DNA of 64,000 bases from Leptospira kirschneri serovar Cynopteri str. 3522 CT (GTDB lineage Bacteria; Spirochaetota; Leptospiria; Leptospirales; Leptospiraceae), in NCBI RefSeq assembly GCF_000243695.2, contig NZ_AHMN02000011.1, positions 110,001 to 174,000 of the forward strand, read 5' to 3'. The position numbers were made by a program, and so were the translations under genes. Under the pieces are notes generated by a model that saw only the letters and a program-made list of their open reading frames with translations, did no database searches and had not been told where the DNA came from. Shown one piece after another: positions 24,873-39,770 of this stretch. The first letter of the stretch is position 1. Every line of letters starts with the position of its first letter.

Positions 24873-25061
24873 AATTAGAATTATGATTTTCTATTTTGAT
24901 CGCAGATCAAAAAGACAGTTTTGATTTTGTCTAATAGTTTTGAATCATTTACGATTTGTTCAAGAATTTACTGATTAGAGTGTCGTGAATTTTCAAATAA
25001 ATCTTTATTTTGGGGCAGAATTTTGAACATTCTTATTCTATAACTTTCAGTAAAAGCTAAA

Positions 25062-25182
25062 TTTGTGGGAACTCTCACAAATCGGGATTTTACAGATAAA
25101 TTCTGAACTACCACGAACTTAATCACGAAAAATGAATGTTTCAAGAAATCGGTAAAGTGACTTAATTTGTGGGAACTCTCAC
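25062..25182. repeat. Family-1 motif cluster
   Basis: GTGGGAACTCTCAC occurs at ~25066 and ~25169, followed each time by AAAT. A GATTTTACAGATAAA palindrome and a degraded GAACTACCAC copy (~25105) lie between. The rest of the 24873-25426 gap shows nothing I can assign. Confidence 0.6.
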
Positions 25183-25426
25183 AAATTAATAATAAAAAAA
25201 TTCTATACAAAGAATAAATCGTTGATTCCAAGAACGATCTGGATTCTCTCCATGGAAAAGGTTTTCGAAAAAATAGAATCTAAATCGTAAAATAGAAATC
25301 TTTTACTTTTTCGTAGTTGGAAAGAATTTATTTTGGAATTACCCTACAATCAGGAACTCGAAGAAACGGAATCCTAAGAAGACGTTTTCTATAAAACTTC
25401 GAAAGAATGAATCATTTGGAAACATT

Positions 25427-27772
25427 ATGAAAAACCGCATTACAAACAGAATCGTTTTGATACTTTTTTTAGGAATCGATCTTCCGTTATTTTCCGAATC
25501 TCCAGCCTTGGAATTATCTAAGACCGTGGATCCGATCTGGCTCATCCTCTGCGCTGCGTTGGTGTTTTTTATGCAGGCCGGATTTTTGATGTTGGAAACC
25601 GGACTTTCCAGACTAAAAAACACAATCAACGTGGCCGTAAAAAATCTTATGGATTATATCGTAGGAACGATCGCGTTTTTCTCCGTAGGTTTTGCTTTGA
25701 TGTTCGGACTTTCTTATGAAGGTTGGATAGGAACCAATCATTTCTTTTTAAACGGTTTAAAAACGGGTAAAGATTTTTCCTTTTTTTTATTTCAAGTCGC
25801 GTTTATGGGAACCGCGGCTACGATCGTTTCGGGAGCGGTAGCCGAACGCATTAAATTTTCTGCATATTTAATCGTATCGGTTGTGGTTTCCTTATTTATC
25901 TATCCGGTTTTCGGACACTGGACATGGGGAGGAGGGTGGATAGCAAAGATCGGTTTTGTGGATTTTGCTGGTTCTACCGTTGTACATTCATTAGGTGGTT
26001 GGATCGCTTTGGCCGGAGTGATCGTATTGGGACCTAGAAAGGACAAGTTTAAGGAAGACGGAACTCCAAGAAAAATTCACGGGCATAATCTAACCTTTTC
26101 GGTGTTAGGCGTTTTTATACTTTGGTTTGGTTGGTTCGGGTTTAACGGAGGAAGTGCGCTTTCTTTTACGGACGAAGTCCCTTTGATCATTTTGAATACA
26201 AGTCTTGCCGGAAGCGTCGGAGGAATTTTTGCTATTACTTTTTCTTGGATTTTTTATAGAGTAGCATCGGTAGAAGATTGTATGAATGGAGTGTTAGGCG
26301 GTTTAGTAGCAATAACCGCCGGTTGTCACGCTTTTCAGCCCTACGCATCTTTGATAGTAGGTGGTGTCGCTGGAATTTCTGTTGTGGTCACTTCTTGGGT
26401 ATTAGAAAAAATCCTAAAGTTGGACGATGTGGTAGGAGCGTTTCCGGTTCACGGAGTCTGTGGAATTATAGGAACACTTTTATTACCGATTCTATCAGAA
26501 AATCAAGATATTCGAATATATCCTCAATTGATTGGGGTTTTAACATGTTCTTTCTGGGCTTTCGGCTTGGGGATGATTCTATTTTTACTATTGAAGATTT
26601 CAATTGGAATCAGGGTGAACGAAGAGTTTGAAGAAAAAGGATTGAATGTCACGGAACACGGGGCAGGTTCCAGTTGGATTGATCTTATACATTCTCTTAA
26701 GGATCTTGCCAAAGGAGGAGGTGATTTAACGCAAAAGATTCACGTGGATTCGGGAACGGAAGCGGGAGCAATTGCGTTTTTGATGAATCGTTATCTCGCA
26801 AATTTAGGACAGATGATTTATACGATTAAAGAAAAGTCTATCGAATTAGAATATTCCTCCTCCGAGATTTCAACTGCTTGGGGAAAAATGAGTCAAGGTA
26901 TTCAAAAACAAGCCGCAAATTTAGGAGAAGTTACTTCTATATTCGATTCTTTTAGAGAATCTTTTCAAAGAATTTCTTCTTCAGCGGCTCAACAAAAGGA
27001 AATGGAGACAAGCGCTAGTAAATTGTTAAACGAACTTGTATTTGGATTTCAAAAGTTCGATTCCGATTTGAAAAATAGTTCCGAAAAATCGGAAGAATCC
27101 GTCAAAACGATTGGTCTGAGCAGAAAAGAACTCAATCATTTAGAAACCGATATTAACGATATAGGATCTTCCGCTAAAAAAGTAGAAGGCCTAGTAAAAC
27201 TATTAGGCGATATATCTGCTAAGTTGGGAATGTTATCTATCAACGCTTCTATCGAAGCTGCGCGTTCCGGAACGGCAGGAAAAGGTTTCGGAGTGGTCGC
27301 GGAAGAAATCAGTAAACTTGCTTCGAGCACACAAGAAAGTACAAAAAAGGCTTCGGAAATTTTAGGTGAAATTCAATCCACGGTTTCGCGCGGAAAAAAT
27401 ACGGTTCAAACGTCTGTAGAATTTTTTAAAAATTTAACGGAAGAATTTAGATTTTTGGCGGAAACTTACATAACGATTCGAGAAAGTAGTTCTCATTATT
27501 CTAATCTAATTGCAAACTTAAATCGTTTGAATGTTTCTATTACAAATCAGAGCGAAATCATCATGACGGATATCGACAAACGTTTTTCTGAAATTGGTAA
27601 CCTTTATGAATCAGTGGATCTGATCAATGGTGCCTTTCATGAAATTTCTGCACAATCGGAAGAACTGAACGCAACCGGTGAATTTTTAAAACAACTCGCT
27701 GGAATTCTAAATTCACTCGTTCGAAATTTTAGAGTAGAACAAAACTCCTCTCAAGAATTAATTCCTGGATAA
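25427..27772 (+). CDS. Ammonium transporter fused to a methyl-accepting chemotaxis signalling domain
   Basis: A 781-residue fusion. Residues ~30-400 are an Amt/Mep/Rh channel: about eleven helices, [12 protein letters not shown], a pore His in [11 protein letters not shown] and its twin in [13 protein letters not shown]. After a short linker comes a HAMP-like helix pair ([11 protein letters not shown] through [18 protein letters not shown]), then a chemoreceptor signalling domain (~480-770) with the hairpin tip [28 protein letters not shown]. The Amt part probably acts as the ammonium sensor, or as a transporter coupled to a sensor, sending signal to CheW/CheA. There is no periplasmic ligand domain and no GlnK gene beside it. 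A signal-like N-terminus ([15 protein letters not shown]) precedes the first channel helix. It is expressed alone; the start ATG has GGAAA upstream. Confidence 0.88.
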   Translation: MKNRITNRIVLILFLGIDLPLFSESPALELSKTVDPIWLILCAALVFFMQAGFLMLETGLSRLKNTINVAVKNLMDYIVGTIAFFSVGFALMFGLSYEGWIGTNHFFLNGLKTGKDFSFFLFQVAFMGTAATIVSGAVAERIKFSAYLIVSVVVSLFIYPVFGHWTWGGGWIAKIGFVDFAGSTVVHSLGGWIALAGVIVLGPRKDKFKEDGTPRKIHGHNLTFSVLGVFILWFGWFGFNGGSALSFTDEVPLIILNTSLAGSVGGIFAITFSWIFYRVASVEDCMNGVLGGLVAITAGCHAFQPYASLIVGGVAGISVVVTSWVLEKILKLDDVVGAFPVHGVCGIIGTLLLPILSENQDIRIYPQLIGVLTCSFWAFGLGMILFLLLKISIGIRVNEEFEEKGLNVTEHGAGSSWIDLIHSLKDLAKGGGDLTQKIHVDSGTEAGAIAFLMNRYLANLGQMIYTIKEKSIELEYSSSEISTAWGKMSQGIQKQAANLGEVTSIFDSFRESFQRISSSAAQQKEMETSASKLLNELVFGFQKFDSDLKNSSEKSEESVKTIGLSRKELNHLETDINDIGSSAKKVEGLVKLLGDISAKLGMLSINASIEAARSGTAGKGFGVVAEEISKLASSTQESTKKASEILGEIQSTVSRGKNTVQTSVEFFKNLTEEFRFLAETYITIRESSSHYSNLIANLNRLNVSITNQSEIIMTDIDKRFSEIGNLYESVDLINGAFHEISAQSEELNATGEFLKQLAGILNSLVRNFRVEQNSSQELIPG

Positions 27773-27806
27773 AGTGATTTCGAAAAACTTTTTGATTTTA
27801 ATAATT

Positions 27807-27906
27807 AGAATTGTTGAAAAATTAATTCTTGATCTGTTTTAGTTGTTTGAAGTGGACAATTGAAGCAATTTTGCGAATCTTTACTATGGATTTTTTTAAC
27901 AACTCT
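27807..27906 (+). mobile_element. Family-2 MITE-like element, copy M2
   Basis: 100 bp, ends AGAATTGTTGAAAAATTAAT and TTTTTTTAACAACTCT, flanked by ATT on both sides. It is one of three copies packed into the 27773-28804 gap, together with family-1 motifs. No gene is apparent in that gap. Confidence 0.8.
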
Positions 27907-27947
27907 ATTATAAAAAGGTAATAATTGCGGAATTTAAAAAATGTAAT

Positions 27948-28175
27948 TTGTGGTAGTTCCCCGATTGTTTTACAAAAAAACTTTTTGATAAAACGTGTTA
28001 GTTCCCACAGAAACAGTCGTTTTGCTATTTTAACGTGAGCAGGAACGTAAGAGATTCGTTTTATAAAAACCTGATTTTTCCATAAATAGATGTTTAAAAA
28101 TTTGTAATGCGACTTAATCTGTGGGAACTCTCACAAATCGTAGTTTTACCAGTTAAACTTTGAAAATTGTGGGAC
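27948..28175. repeat. Family-1 motif cluster
   Basis: Reverse copies at ~27950 (GTGGTAGTTCCCC) and ~27996 (GTTAGTTCCCACAG), and forward copies at ~28121 (GTGGGAACTCTCAC) and ~28168 (GTGGGACCTACTAT), with 46-47-bp spacing in each pair. A TAACGTGAGCAGGAACGTAAG boundary lies at ~28030. Confidence 0.65.
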
Positions 28176-28187
28176 CTACTATAAAAT

Positions 28188-28288
28188 AGAGTTGTTGAAA
28201 AATGAATTCTCCATCTGTTTCTATTTCATGGAAACGAGCAATTGAAATAGTTTTGTTAAACTGAACTATGGAATTTTTCAACAACTCT
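28188..28288 (+). mobile_element. Family-2 MITE-like element, copy M3
   Basis: 101 bp, AGAGTTGTTGAAAAATGAAT to GAATTTTTCAACAACTCT, flanked by AAT on both sides. On the minus strand the whole element is an open frame (ELLKNSIVQFNKTISIARF ... GEFIFQQL) that resembles the frame across copy M6. Confidence 0.8.
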
Positions 28289-28403
28289 AATACAAAAAGA
28301 ATTATCATCCATCCGGTTTTTGCATAAAACCGCTGTTTTGCGACCATCATCAAAATTTAAATTCGTTTTAACTTGAGTTCAGCTGAGAAAGAATTTTCTA
28401 AGT

Positions 28404-28456
28404 ATGAGTTCCTACAATTTTAAAATTTGTTCGTAAAATCGTGATTTGCAGTAGTT
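28404..28456 (-). repeat. Family-1 motif pair
   Basis: ATGAGTTCCTACAAT at ~28405 and GCAGTAGTTCCCACATC at ~28446, in minus-strand orientation, around a GTAAAATCGTG half-palindrome. A TTTTAACTTGAGTTCAGCTG boundary precedes them at ~28366. Confidence 0.6.
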
Positions 28457-28520
28457 CCCACATCTAAGGAATTTGATTCAATAACTATATGACAGAATAC
28501 CCGATATTTTATTAAAGAAT

Positions 28521-28619
28521 AGAGTTTTTGAAGAATGAATTCTCCATTTGTTTTTCGTTGTTTAAAATGAACAATGAGCAGTTTTGTTAAATCTCCATTA
28601 TGGAATTTTCAACAATTCT
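28521..28619 (+). mobile_element. Family-2 MITE-like element, copy M4 (diverged)
   Basis: 99 bp, AGAGTTTTTGAAGAATGAAT to TGGAATTTTCAACAATTCT, flanked by AAT on both sides. Both ends carry substitutions, so it is older than the other copies. It ends 185 bp from the stop codon of the patatin gene. Confidence 0.75.
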
Positions 28620-28804
28620 AATAAAGTTTTTAACCCGATGTATGAAAATGATATTATGATGAACTTGTTTAAAAAACTTAAAATGTGGGACCTCTTTCAA
28701 AAAAGCTAAATTAGACGTAATTTTGAGAAATAGACCATTCATTTTTGAAACTGTTTTCAAGCGTTCAGATAAAGATTTAAGATGCTCAATTTTGTATAGA
28801 TCAA

Positions 28805-29638
28805 TCAAACATCGGATAAAATTTTTTTCTTCCAGTGATGGGCGCTTTTTCTACCTTCTTCCATTGCCTCTTTACCGTGTCTGAGTTGGTTCGCGTCTAT
28901 ATAAGGAGTCAAAGTTTCCACTCTCAATATTCTCTTTTTGTAATGTTTTGCGAGAAGTTCTTTTAATTCTCTGGTTTCATTTTCTATAATTTGCACCGAA
29001 GAATGAAATGCGCGGATCATGGCCTTTTCAGAATGACCTTTTTTAGTGCGAATGCTATGGATCACGATTTTACGAATAGATTTATCTAAAATTAATTCTT
29101 TGATCGGTTCTTGATCGGCGACTCCTCCATCGATAAATTCTTCTTCTCCTAACTTTTGAATTTCAAAAAGAAAAGGAAACGTCATAGAAGCTATAATCTG
29201 ATCAATCAAATCTCCTTTTGTTTTGAGTTCTCGAATTTGTTTTGTGATGTTTGAAACGGAAATTCCCATGGGAATGGAAAGTTCTTCGATCTTCTGATGA
29301 CCTAAATGAGGTCTGAGTAATTCCTTAACATTTTTACCGGAAAGAATTCCCGAATAATTTTTAAGACCTTTTCGAATCGGTTTTACAAAGTTCGTAACTA
29401 GATTTCCTTCCCAAAAATCCTTTTTTTTCAAATTCAGAATTAAATCGATCATGGTATCGATAGGAATCCCCGCGGCAACAAGAGAACCGATCAACGCACC
29501 GGAACTACAACCGGTGATCTTAGACGGACGAAAGCCGATCTCGGAAAGTCCTTTGGCAAAACCTGCGTGTGCATAAAAGCCGAAAAAGGCCGAGTTAAAT
29601 GTAAGAGCCGTAAATTTTTTCTTAACGTGAAATTGCAA
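28805..29638 (-). CDS. Patatin-like phospholipase (RssA/YchK type)
   Basis: A 277-residue lipid acyl hydrolase with a Ser-Asp dyad. The nucleophile elbow is GCSSGALIGS near residues 43-52 (Ser in G-x-S-x-G), and the Asp sits in FIDGGVADQEPI (D-G-G). The oxyanion loop is in FGFYAHAGFAKGL, where the usual Gly-rich GGGAKG motif is replaced by AHAGFAKG. That is an unusual loop, but the dyad is intact. No signal peptide, so cytoplasmic or injected by an unknown route. The likely substrate is a phospholipid or lysophospholipid. It lies 24 bp downstream of cutA on the same strand, so the two form a pair, and family-2 elements lie downstream. Confidence 0.85.
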   Translation of the reverse strand: MQFHVKKKFTALTFNSAFFGFYAHAGFAKGLSEIGFRPSKITGCSSGALIGSLVAAGIPIDTMIDLILNLKKKDFWEGNLVTNFVKPIRKGLKNYSGILSGKNVKELLRPHLGHQKIEELSIPMGISVSNITKQIRELKTKGDLIDQIIASMTFPFLFEIQKLGEEEFIDGGVADQEPIKELILDKSIRKIVIHSIRTKKGHSEKAMIRAFHSSVQIIENETRELKELLAKHYKKRILRVETLTPYIDANQLRHGKEAMEEGRKSAHHWKKKILSDV

Positions 29639-29662
29639 AATATAACCTTTTTTGAATGTACT

Positions 29663-29983
29663 TTAATCCGCGATCACTTCGCTGTAGATCCATGAGAAGT
29701 AATCCTTATTCCCTTCCAATAAAGGTAGACTTACTACACAAGGAACGGAGTAACTATGTAAGGATTTGACTCTTAAGATCACTTCCGTCATCAATTCACT
29801 TTTCGATTTCAGAATTAAAATAGCTTCGTCTTCTTCTATCAACTCATCGTCCCAATGATAGATCGATTTCATTTTAGGGATAATGTTTGCACAGGCGGCC
29901 AGTCTTTCTTCCACGAGAGTTTTGCCGATTTTAAGTGCCTCCTTTTCGTTGTTAGTTGTAACGTAGACAAGTCTCGCTTCCAT
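29663..29983 (-). CDS. cutA: CutA divalent-cation tolerance protein
   Basis: A 106-residue protein of the CutA1 family, usually a trimer with a ferredoxin-like fold; in E. coli mutants it affects copper tolerance, but the biochemical role is still unclear. Family marks are VYVTTNNEKEALKIGKTLVEERLAACANI near the N-terminus, SIYHWDDELIEEDEAILILKS in the middle and HSYSVPCVVSLPL near the end. The length is normal. The ATG at 29983 follows an AAGGAGAAT site. It is upstream of the patatin-like gene (24-bp gap), which probably shares its promoter. Confidence 0.93.
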   Translation of the reverse strand: MEARLVYVTTNNEKEALKIGKTLVEERLAACANIIPKMKSIYHWDDELIEEDEAILILKSKSELMTEVILRVKSLHSYSVPCVVSLPLLEGNKDYFSWIYSEVIAD

Positions 29984-30106
29984 TGGGATTCTCCTTAACG
30001 TAAATAAATCGGAATTTCAGTTTTAAATTTCGTCCTAAATCCGTATTTTTTAGAAAGTTTTTTACACTTTCCTTATGTTTTAAAGGAATATTACGAAACT
30101 AAAACT

Positions 30107-31480
30107 ATGGGGAAATTTTCAAATCAACCTTCAAAATCCAAAACCATAAACGAAAGTTTACGGAAAATTGTGTTATACGTTTTTATCATTTCCGCATCGA
30201 TAAGTTTTACTTCTGTTTTTCCGGAAGAGTCGGACAAGATTCTCTTTCGTTGGAAATTAAAACCGGGAGAGAACGTAGAATTAAATGAATATCATCGAGT
30301 ACAATTAGTAAGTACGGGAAAGAAAATTAGAAGAGAAGATAAAAATCGAATCCTATTACAAACCCTTTCCTGTGAAAATAAGGAATGTATGTTAGAAGGA
30401 TTTTTTGATACTTACACTCGTTTTCCCGAGGTTGATCCAGCGTTTCGTAAAGATAAAACGTTTAAGAGCAGATTTCAAATAACAGATTTAGGTCAATATA
30501 AAGTGCCGCAGGAATACAGTATGCCTAACCTCAGGTCTCTTCCTAGTTTTTCCGAAAAACCTGTTTCTATCGGAGAAGAATGGACACAACCCGCTACGGA
30601 AAGTTTTCAATTTCCAGGTGGAAGAGTTATGATTACGGTTTTTGCGAAATATAAGTATCACGGCGTAGACCAATGGGAATATCAAAAGTTATCCGGTAAA
30701 GGGGATCGTATCGAATACAATTATAACTTATATTATGATTCTCAAATGAACCGAACCGGAGTTCCGTTTAAAATCTACGGATTTGCGCGCGGAATGGTAT
30801 TTTTTGATCGTGAATTGGGAATTCCGCAGTATAAAAGGGTTCAGCTGTCTTATACTTTTGTCTATGAAAACGGAATGGCGCAAGAGATGTCGTTTGACAT
30901 TCATGGAGTATATAATAAAAATGTAAAGCTTACGGATCAAGACAAGGACAAGTTTGCAGAAGAGATCCGTAAAATTTTAGGAGGAGAACTTCCAACTGGA
31001 ATTGAACCAGACTCCGATCCAAAAAAGAATTTAAAAAAACCGAAAAGAGAAACCATTTCATGGCCGGAAGAAGAGGATAATCGAACTGAACCAAACGGTT
31101 CTCCTCCGGTAGAAATTAGAAGGACGGAAGAAGGAATCGCAATTTCTTTAAATTCAGTGTTGTTTGATCATAACAGCTCAGAACTCAAAGAAGAAGCAAA
31201 ACTAGAATTAAAAAGAATCGCATCCGTATTAAAAAAATACGGAGATAGGGAAATTAGAATCAGTGGACATACTGACAATTCGGGTGGAGAAGAATACAAC
31301 CGAAAACTTTCCAGAGAAAGAGCGCTTTCCGTTTTAAAGGAACTCAGAGATGAACAAGGTTTGGAAGAAAAAAGGATGTCTTACGAGGGATATGGGAAGT
31401 CGAAACCGATTGCGGATAATTCTACGATTCAAGGTAGGCAAAAAAATCGCAGGGTAGACATTACTATCGTAATGGAATAA
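30107..31480 (+). CDS. OmpA-family protein with C-terminal peptidoglycan-binding domain
   Basis: A 457-residue envelope protein. The N-terminus has a basic stretch and a hydrophobic helix (IVLYVFIISASISFTSVF, ~22-39), a signal peptide or anchor. Residues ~45-280 are a beta-rich region of unknown family, with a single Cys pair in LSCENKECM. A proline- and acid-rich linker follows, then the OmpA domain (~340-457): SVLFDHNSSELKEEAKLEL, ISGHTDNSGGEEYNRKLSRERA and the closing IQGRQKNRRVDITI. The Asp and Arg that hold diaminopimelate are present. It should tether the outer membrane or periplasmic machinery to peptidoglycan. It stands alone and is divergent from cutA. Confidence 0.85.
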   Translation: MGKFSNQPSKSKTINESLRKIVLYVFIISASISFTSVFPEESDKILFRWKLKPGENVELNEYHRVQLVSTGKKIRREDKNRILLQTLSCENKECMLEGFFDTYTRFPEVDPAFRKDKTFKSRFQITDLGQYKVPQEYSMPNLRSLPSFSEKPVSIGEEWTQPATESFQFPGGRVMITVFAKYKYHGVDQWEYQKLSGKGDRIEYNYNLYYDSQMNRTGVPFKIYGFARGMVFFDRELGIPQYKRVQLSYTFVYENGMAQEMSFDIHGVYNKNVKLTDQDKDKFAEEIRKILGGELPTGIEPDSDPKKNLKKPKRETISWPEEEDNRTEPNGSPPVEIRRTEEGIAISLNSVLFDHNSSELKEEAKLELKRIASVLKKYGDREIRISGHTDNSGGEEYNRKLSRERALSVLKELRDEQGLEEKRMSYEGYGKSKPIADNSTIQGRQKNRRVDITIVME

Positions 31481-31687
31481 GTTAAAAAAATGGAATATTG
31501 TTAGAAAAAAGTTGTTTCATCAAATATATTGTCGCATTAAAAAATCGACTAACGTTAAGTAACGCATTTTTATAAAACTGATTTCTAAACTAAAACTGTG
31601 GATTTTCATTTTAGTCAGAAGGTAGTTATTAATTCTTGCAAAATCAAAAATTTCTGTTACTTTGTTTAGGGTTTTTTGACGGCCAGA

Positions 31688-34285
<2,598 letters not shown>

Positions 34286-34391
34286 AAAGAATTGGAATTT
34301 ATCTTAAATGTGGAGTTTTTTATATATTTTTCCCGACTAACAAACAATAGTTGTAGAATTAAAACTTAAATTCCAATTAGATGCGTAACAA

Positions 34392-35438
34392 ATGAATCTT
34401 TCAATTGCAATTTTAGGTTCCGGAAGTATCGGAACATACATCGGTTGTAAACTTTTGGCGACTGGAAATACGGTTACGTTCTATGGTCGAGCAAGGATTC
34501 AGAACGAGTTGAAAACTTTTGGCGCAAAAATCACCGATTATACAAATCAAGAAATTCTTCTTTCTCCCAACACAATTTCTTTTACTACTTCTTTTACTGA
34601 TATTTCAGGTGCGGATGTTTTTTTAGTTACGGTAAAATCCAGGGACACAAAAGATCTTGCCAAAGAACTCAGTGGGATTCTTGAAAAAAGACAAAACAAA
34701 TCTCAAACCGTCCCGATCGTAGTCAGTTTCCAAAACGGAGTTCGAAACGCCGAAATTTTAAAAGAAGAATTGAGGGATCTTCCCGTTGAAGTTCTCGCAG
34801 GAATGGTTCCTTTTAACGTAGTATCTAAAGGCAGCGGTCATTTTCATAAAGGTACAAGTGGGAATTTAGTGATCGAAGATTCTCAATCTTCTCAGACGTT
34901 AGTTCCGATTTTCAAACGGGCCGGGCTTTCTATCAACACACATAAAAACATCCTTGGAATTCTTTGGGGAAAATTGATTTTTAATCTGAATAATTCTCTA
35001 AACGCACTTTCTGGACTTACGTTAAAAGCAGAAATATCAAAGCGAGGTTATCGAAAAATTCTTTCTAAACTTATGAAAGAATCACTTGAAATCTTAAGAC
35101 TTGCGGAAATCAGACCGATCCGTTCCGGAAAGATGATTCCTAGTTTAGCTCCTACTATTTTGAATCTTCCGGATTTTTTATTTTTCAGAATTGCTTCTGG
35201 AATGGTTAAGATTGATCCTCAAGCCAGATCTTCAATGTGGGAGGATTTGATCAAAAAAAGACCGACTGAAATCGATTTTCTCAACGGAGAAATTGTCAAA
35301 CTCGCCGACGTGATGGGCCATCCCGCTCCTTTTAACAGAGAAATCGTACGATTAATCAAAGAGGCGGAGTTAAATCCTCAAATTTTAAATCTAAGTCCAG
35401 AAGAACTTGCCGGAAAATTAAAGATGAATCTAAATTAA
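34392..35438 (+). CDS. panE: 2-Dehydropantoate 2-reductase (ketopantoate reductase)
   Basis: A 348-residue NADPH enzyme making pantoate for pantothenate and CoA. The Rossmann motif is GSGSIGTYIGCKL near residues 9-21; VTVKSRDTKDLA and VVSFQNGVRNAEIL match the N-terminal ApbA domain. The C-terminal domain carries the catalytic Lys in LWGKLIFNLNNSLNALSG, with the substrate Asn residues just after, and SSMWEDLIKKRPTEIDFLNGEIV, a strong family signature. The length is slightly above the 300-residue average because of an insert around 240-270. Paralogues of the ApbA/PanE family exist with other substrates, so the specific reaction is likely but not certain. It starts at an ATG about 100 bp after the sensor phosphatase gene, probably with its own promoter. 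Confidence 0.85.
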   Translation: MNLSIAILGSGSIGTYIGCKLLATGNTVTFYGRARIQNELKTFGAKITDYTNQEILLSPNTISFTTSFTDISGADVFLVTVKSRDTKDLAKELSGILEKRQNKSQTVPIVVSFQNGVRNAEILKEELRDLPVEVLAGMVPFNVVSKGSGHFHKGTSGNLVIEDSQSSQTLVPIFKRAGLSINTHKNILGILWGKLIFNLNNSLNALSGLTLKAEISKRGYRKILSKLMKESLEILRLAEIRPIRSGKMIPSLAPTILNLPDFLFFRIASGMVKIDPQARSSMWEDLIKKRPTEIDFLNGEIVKLADVMGHPAPFNREIVRLIKEAELNPQILNLSPEELAGKLKMNLN

Positions 35439-35554
35439 CTTGAATTCGATGTAAGGAACCCATGATTCTAAAAAAGGTTGGAATCTGAACTTTACAGATT
35501 GATTCTTTAAACGTAGGCATGAATTACAAAAAATGAATGTTTAAAAATTTAAAA

Positions 35555-35763
35555 TGCGACTTGATCTGTGGAACTATCGCGAATCACGATTTTACGGTAA
35601 AACCTTGAAATATGGGAATCATACTTTTAGAATATTCTAAAAGTATGATTATTTGATTTTTAGGTGTATTGTTGATCCCTATAAAATTGAGTACCGTTAT
35701 TCTATTACAAAACGTTGATTCCATGTAAAATGTTAGGTATTTTATTATATAGTTATGAGTAAT
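35555..35763. repeat. Degraded family-1 pair plus family-4 repeat
   Basis: ATCTGTGGAACTATCGCGAATC at ~35563 (written as ATCTGTGGAACTATCGC) and ATGGGAATCATAC at ~35611 form a decayed family-1 pair around GATTTTACGGTAAAAC. A family-4 unit follows at 35671-35763 (CCTATAAAATTGAGTACCG ... ATTCCATGTAAAATGTTAGG). The remainder of the 35439-35825 gap shows no gene. Confidence 0.55.
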
Positions 35764-35825
35764 TTGTTCGTTTTTTTATGTTAAATATAAAATTATATCA
35801 TGTTTTAATTTTTATTGTAAGTTCT

Positions 35826-36596
35826 TTATAAATTTTTAATTCTTTCTTTCATATAAATTTGTAACGCGTCTAGATATTCCTTATGAAGAGGAAAAATTCC
35901 GATAGCCTTTTTGATTTCTGATTCGGCTTTAGAGATGTCTTTTCTTTTTTCAAAGTAGAATTTAGATAATAAAAAGTGGGATTCCGATTGGAATGCTTTG
36001 GAACGAAACGGTTTAGAAATACCTTTTTCTAAGGAAGAGATCGCACCTTCCGAATTACCTTCCATAATCATACACAAACTAAAACCGTAATAAGCATCCC
36101 CTTTATCGGAAAGTGAAATTGCGTTTTGAAATTCTTCTAAACTTTCCTTTCTAAGATTTTGTCTGAGATAAAGTATTCCAATATTCTCATGAATGATAGC
36201 TTCTGAGTCTGGCCCTTTTTCTTTTGCAAAAGAAAGAGCTTCTTTATAAACCAATTCGGCTTCTTTATATTCCTTATTGGATTCGTATACGAGACCGAGT
36301 CCTCTTTTGCAATCCAAGGATTTAGGATCAAGTCCCAAACATTTTTTAAAATCGCTCATAGCGGCGTCTTGATTTTTTTGTAAATAACGAATCCAACCTC
36401 GAACATAAAGTAATGCAGCGTTGTCGCCTTTCAGTCTAAGATCTTCTTCCGCTTTTCGGAGTTCTTCTACAAGATTTTCTTTTTCGATGAGATCTCTAAT
36501 TTCCAAAATGGAAATAGGTTCTTTTTTATTGCAGTAGACGATCGAAAAAACTAAAAGGATCACAATGAAAATGAGTTTAGATTGAAGTAGATTCAT
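35826..36596 (-). CDS. TPR-repeat lipoprotein
   Basis: A 256-residue protein (start ATG 36596). It has a lipoprotein signal: [22 protein letters not shown], with the Cys at 22 as the lipid site (lipobox FSIVYC-like, with the loose residues typical of spirochaetes). The mature part is a run of tetratricopeptide units, for example [58 protein letters not shown] and [19 protein letters not shown]. TPRs bind other proteins; no enzyme motif is visible. A longer frame to 36686 exists but would bury the signal peptide 30 residues in. It lies alone between AT-rich gaps. The membrane side and partner are unknown. Confidence 0.75.
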   Translation of the reverse strand: MNLLQSKLIFIVILLVFSIVYCNKKEPISILEIRDLIEKENLVEELRKAEEDLRLKGDNAALLYVRGWIRYLQKNQDAAMSDFKKCLGLDPKSLDCKRGLGLVYESNKEYKEAELVYKEALSFAKEKGPDSEAIIHENIGILYLRQNLRKESLEEFQNAISLSDKGDAYYGFSLCMIMEGNSEGAISSLEKGISKPFRSKAFQSESHFLLSKFYFEKRKDISKAESEIKKAIGIFPLHKEYLDALQIYMKERIKNL

Positions 36597-37514
36597 AAAT
36601 TGTTTTGAATCTAACTCGGATTGTTTAGAACGCAATCCGGAAAAAGAGTCAGAATTGATTTTCCAAGACCTGCACTTGCAATCCAATTGTCGTTTCGATA
36701 TTTGTGAATGTATTTGATTCTATCTATGGAGAGCTTTCTCATTTATAAAAAATCTTATCTTGTTACTCGAACACATAAAAATGGTACCGAAAAATAACGG
36801 GGAATTTTACCAAAGATATAGAAGTTTTCAAAAAATTACACCTAACTCGGAATTGTTGGTTTCCCCATTCTAACTTTTAAAACAAGTTCACCATAATATT
36901 GTTTTTATTCATCTACAAGAAACCAAAGGTTCATGATCAAATTTAAGATATGTTTTTTATTGATTCCTATAAAATTAAATACTGTGAATTTTAATCATAA
37001 AATCCTGTTTGAATACAAAAATGTAGGGAACTCTATTCTATAATTCTGAATCATAGAGAACGTTACATTGTAGAGATGAGTTTACTAGATTTGTTTTCTA
37101 TGTTTTTAGTAATCTTCATTCGATTTTTAGTAAGAGGATCTTATATTTGTAGTATCAACCTTTTCAACATCTAAAATTTGCTTATTGATTTTTAGAATAT
37201 GGGAATTCCTGAATTATAAAAGTGATAACATAGAAGTTGATTTCTATTATTGAAATGTAATAATCATTTACTGATTCTTAATTGTTTCATTCTAATTAAA
37301 CTAATTTCACAAAAAAGTCTTAAATTAGTCGTATTTGATTTTAATTAGAAATGAATTTTATCTTTTTAAAAAATCGCACCTTCTTTTTTCGTAAGATTCT
37401 CTAAAAAAACAAATCCTGTAGATTTTTTAAGTTTAATCTTGCGTCTGTTCCTATATGCAATTGACGGCACTGAACTGAATTTCAATTTTAATTCGGAACG
37501 GATTTGAATTCGAG
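36597..37514. other. AT-rich gap with diverged repeats, no gene seen
   Basis: 918 bp without a convincing gene. It holds a short sequence shared with 44319-44383 (AAAGATATAGAAG ... TTGGTTT) at 36819-36871 and a family-4 unit at about 36957-37050 (CCTATAAAATTAAATACTG ... ATGTAGGGAACTCTATTC). The remaining sequence is low-complexity. Promoters of the flanking divergent genes must lie near both ends, but I cannot place them with confidence. Confidence 0.5.
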
Positions 37515-39614
<2,100 letters not shown>

Positions 39615-39770
39615 GCGAAATGTTGCGCTCAAATTTGCCCGTAATGATTAAAGATTCCATTCGAACAACATCCAATCCTGTTTTGCCGGAATACTCTCTC
39701 CCGCTCGGATTTGTCTTTGTATCATTCTCAAATAAAAAGCCATTTGATCGCCTTGTATTCGAGATAATAC

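Noticed and set aside
28153..28353. A 66-codon minus-strand frame through element M3
   Set aside because: Same reason: the coding look comes from the element and the flanks are not conserved.
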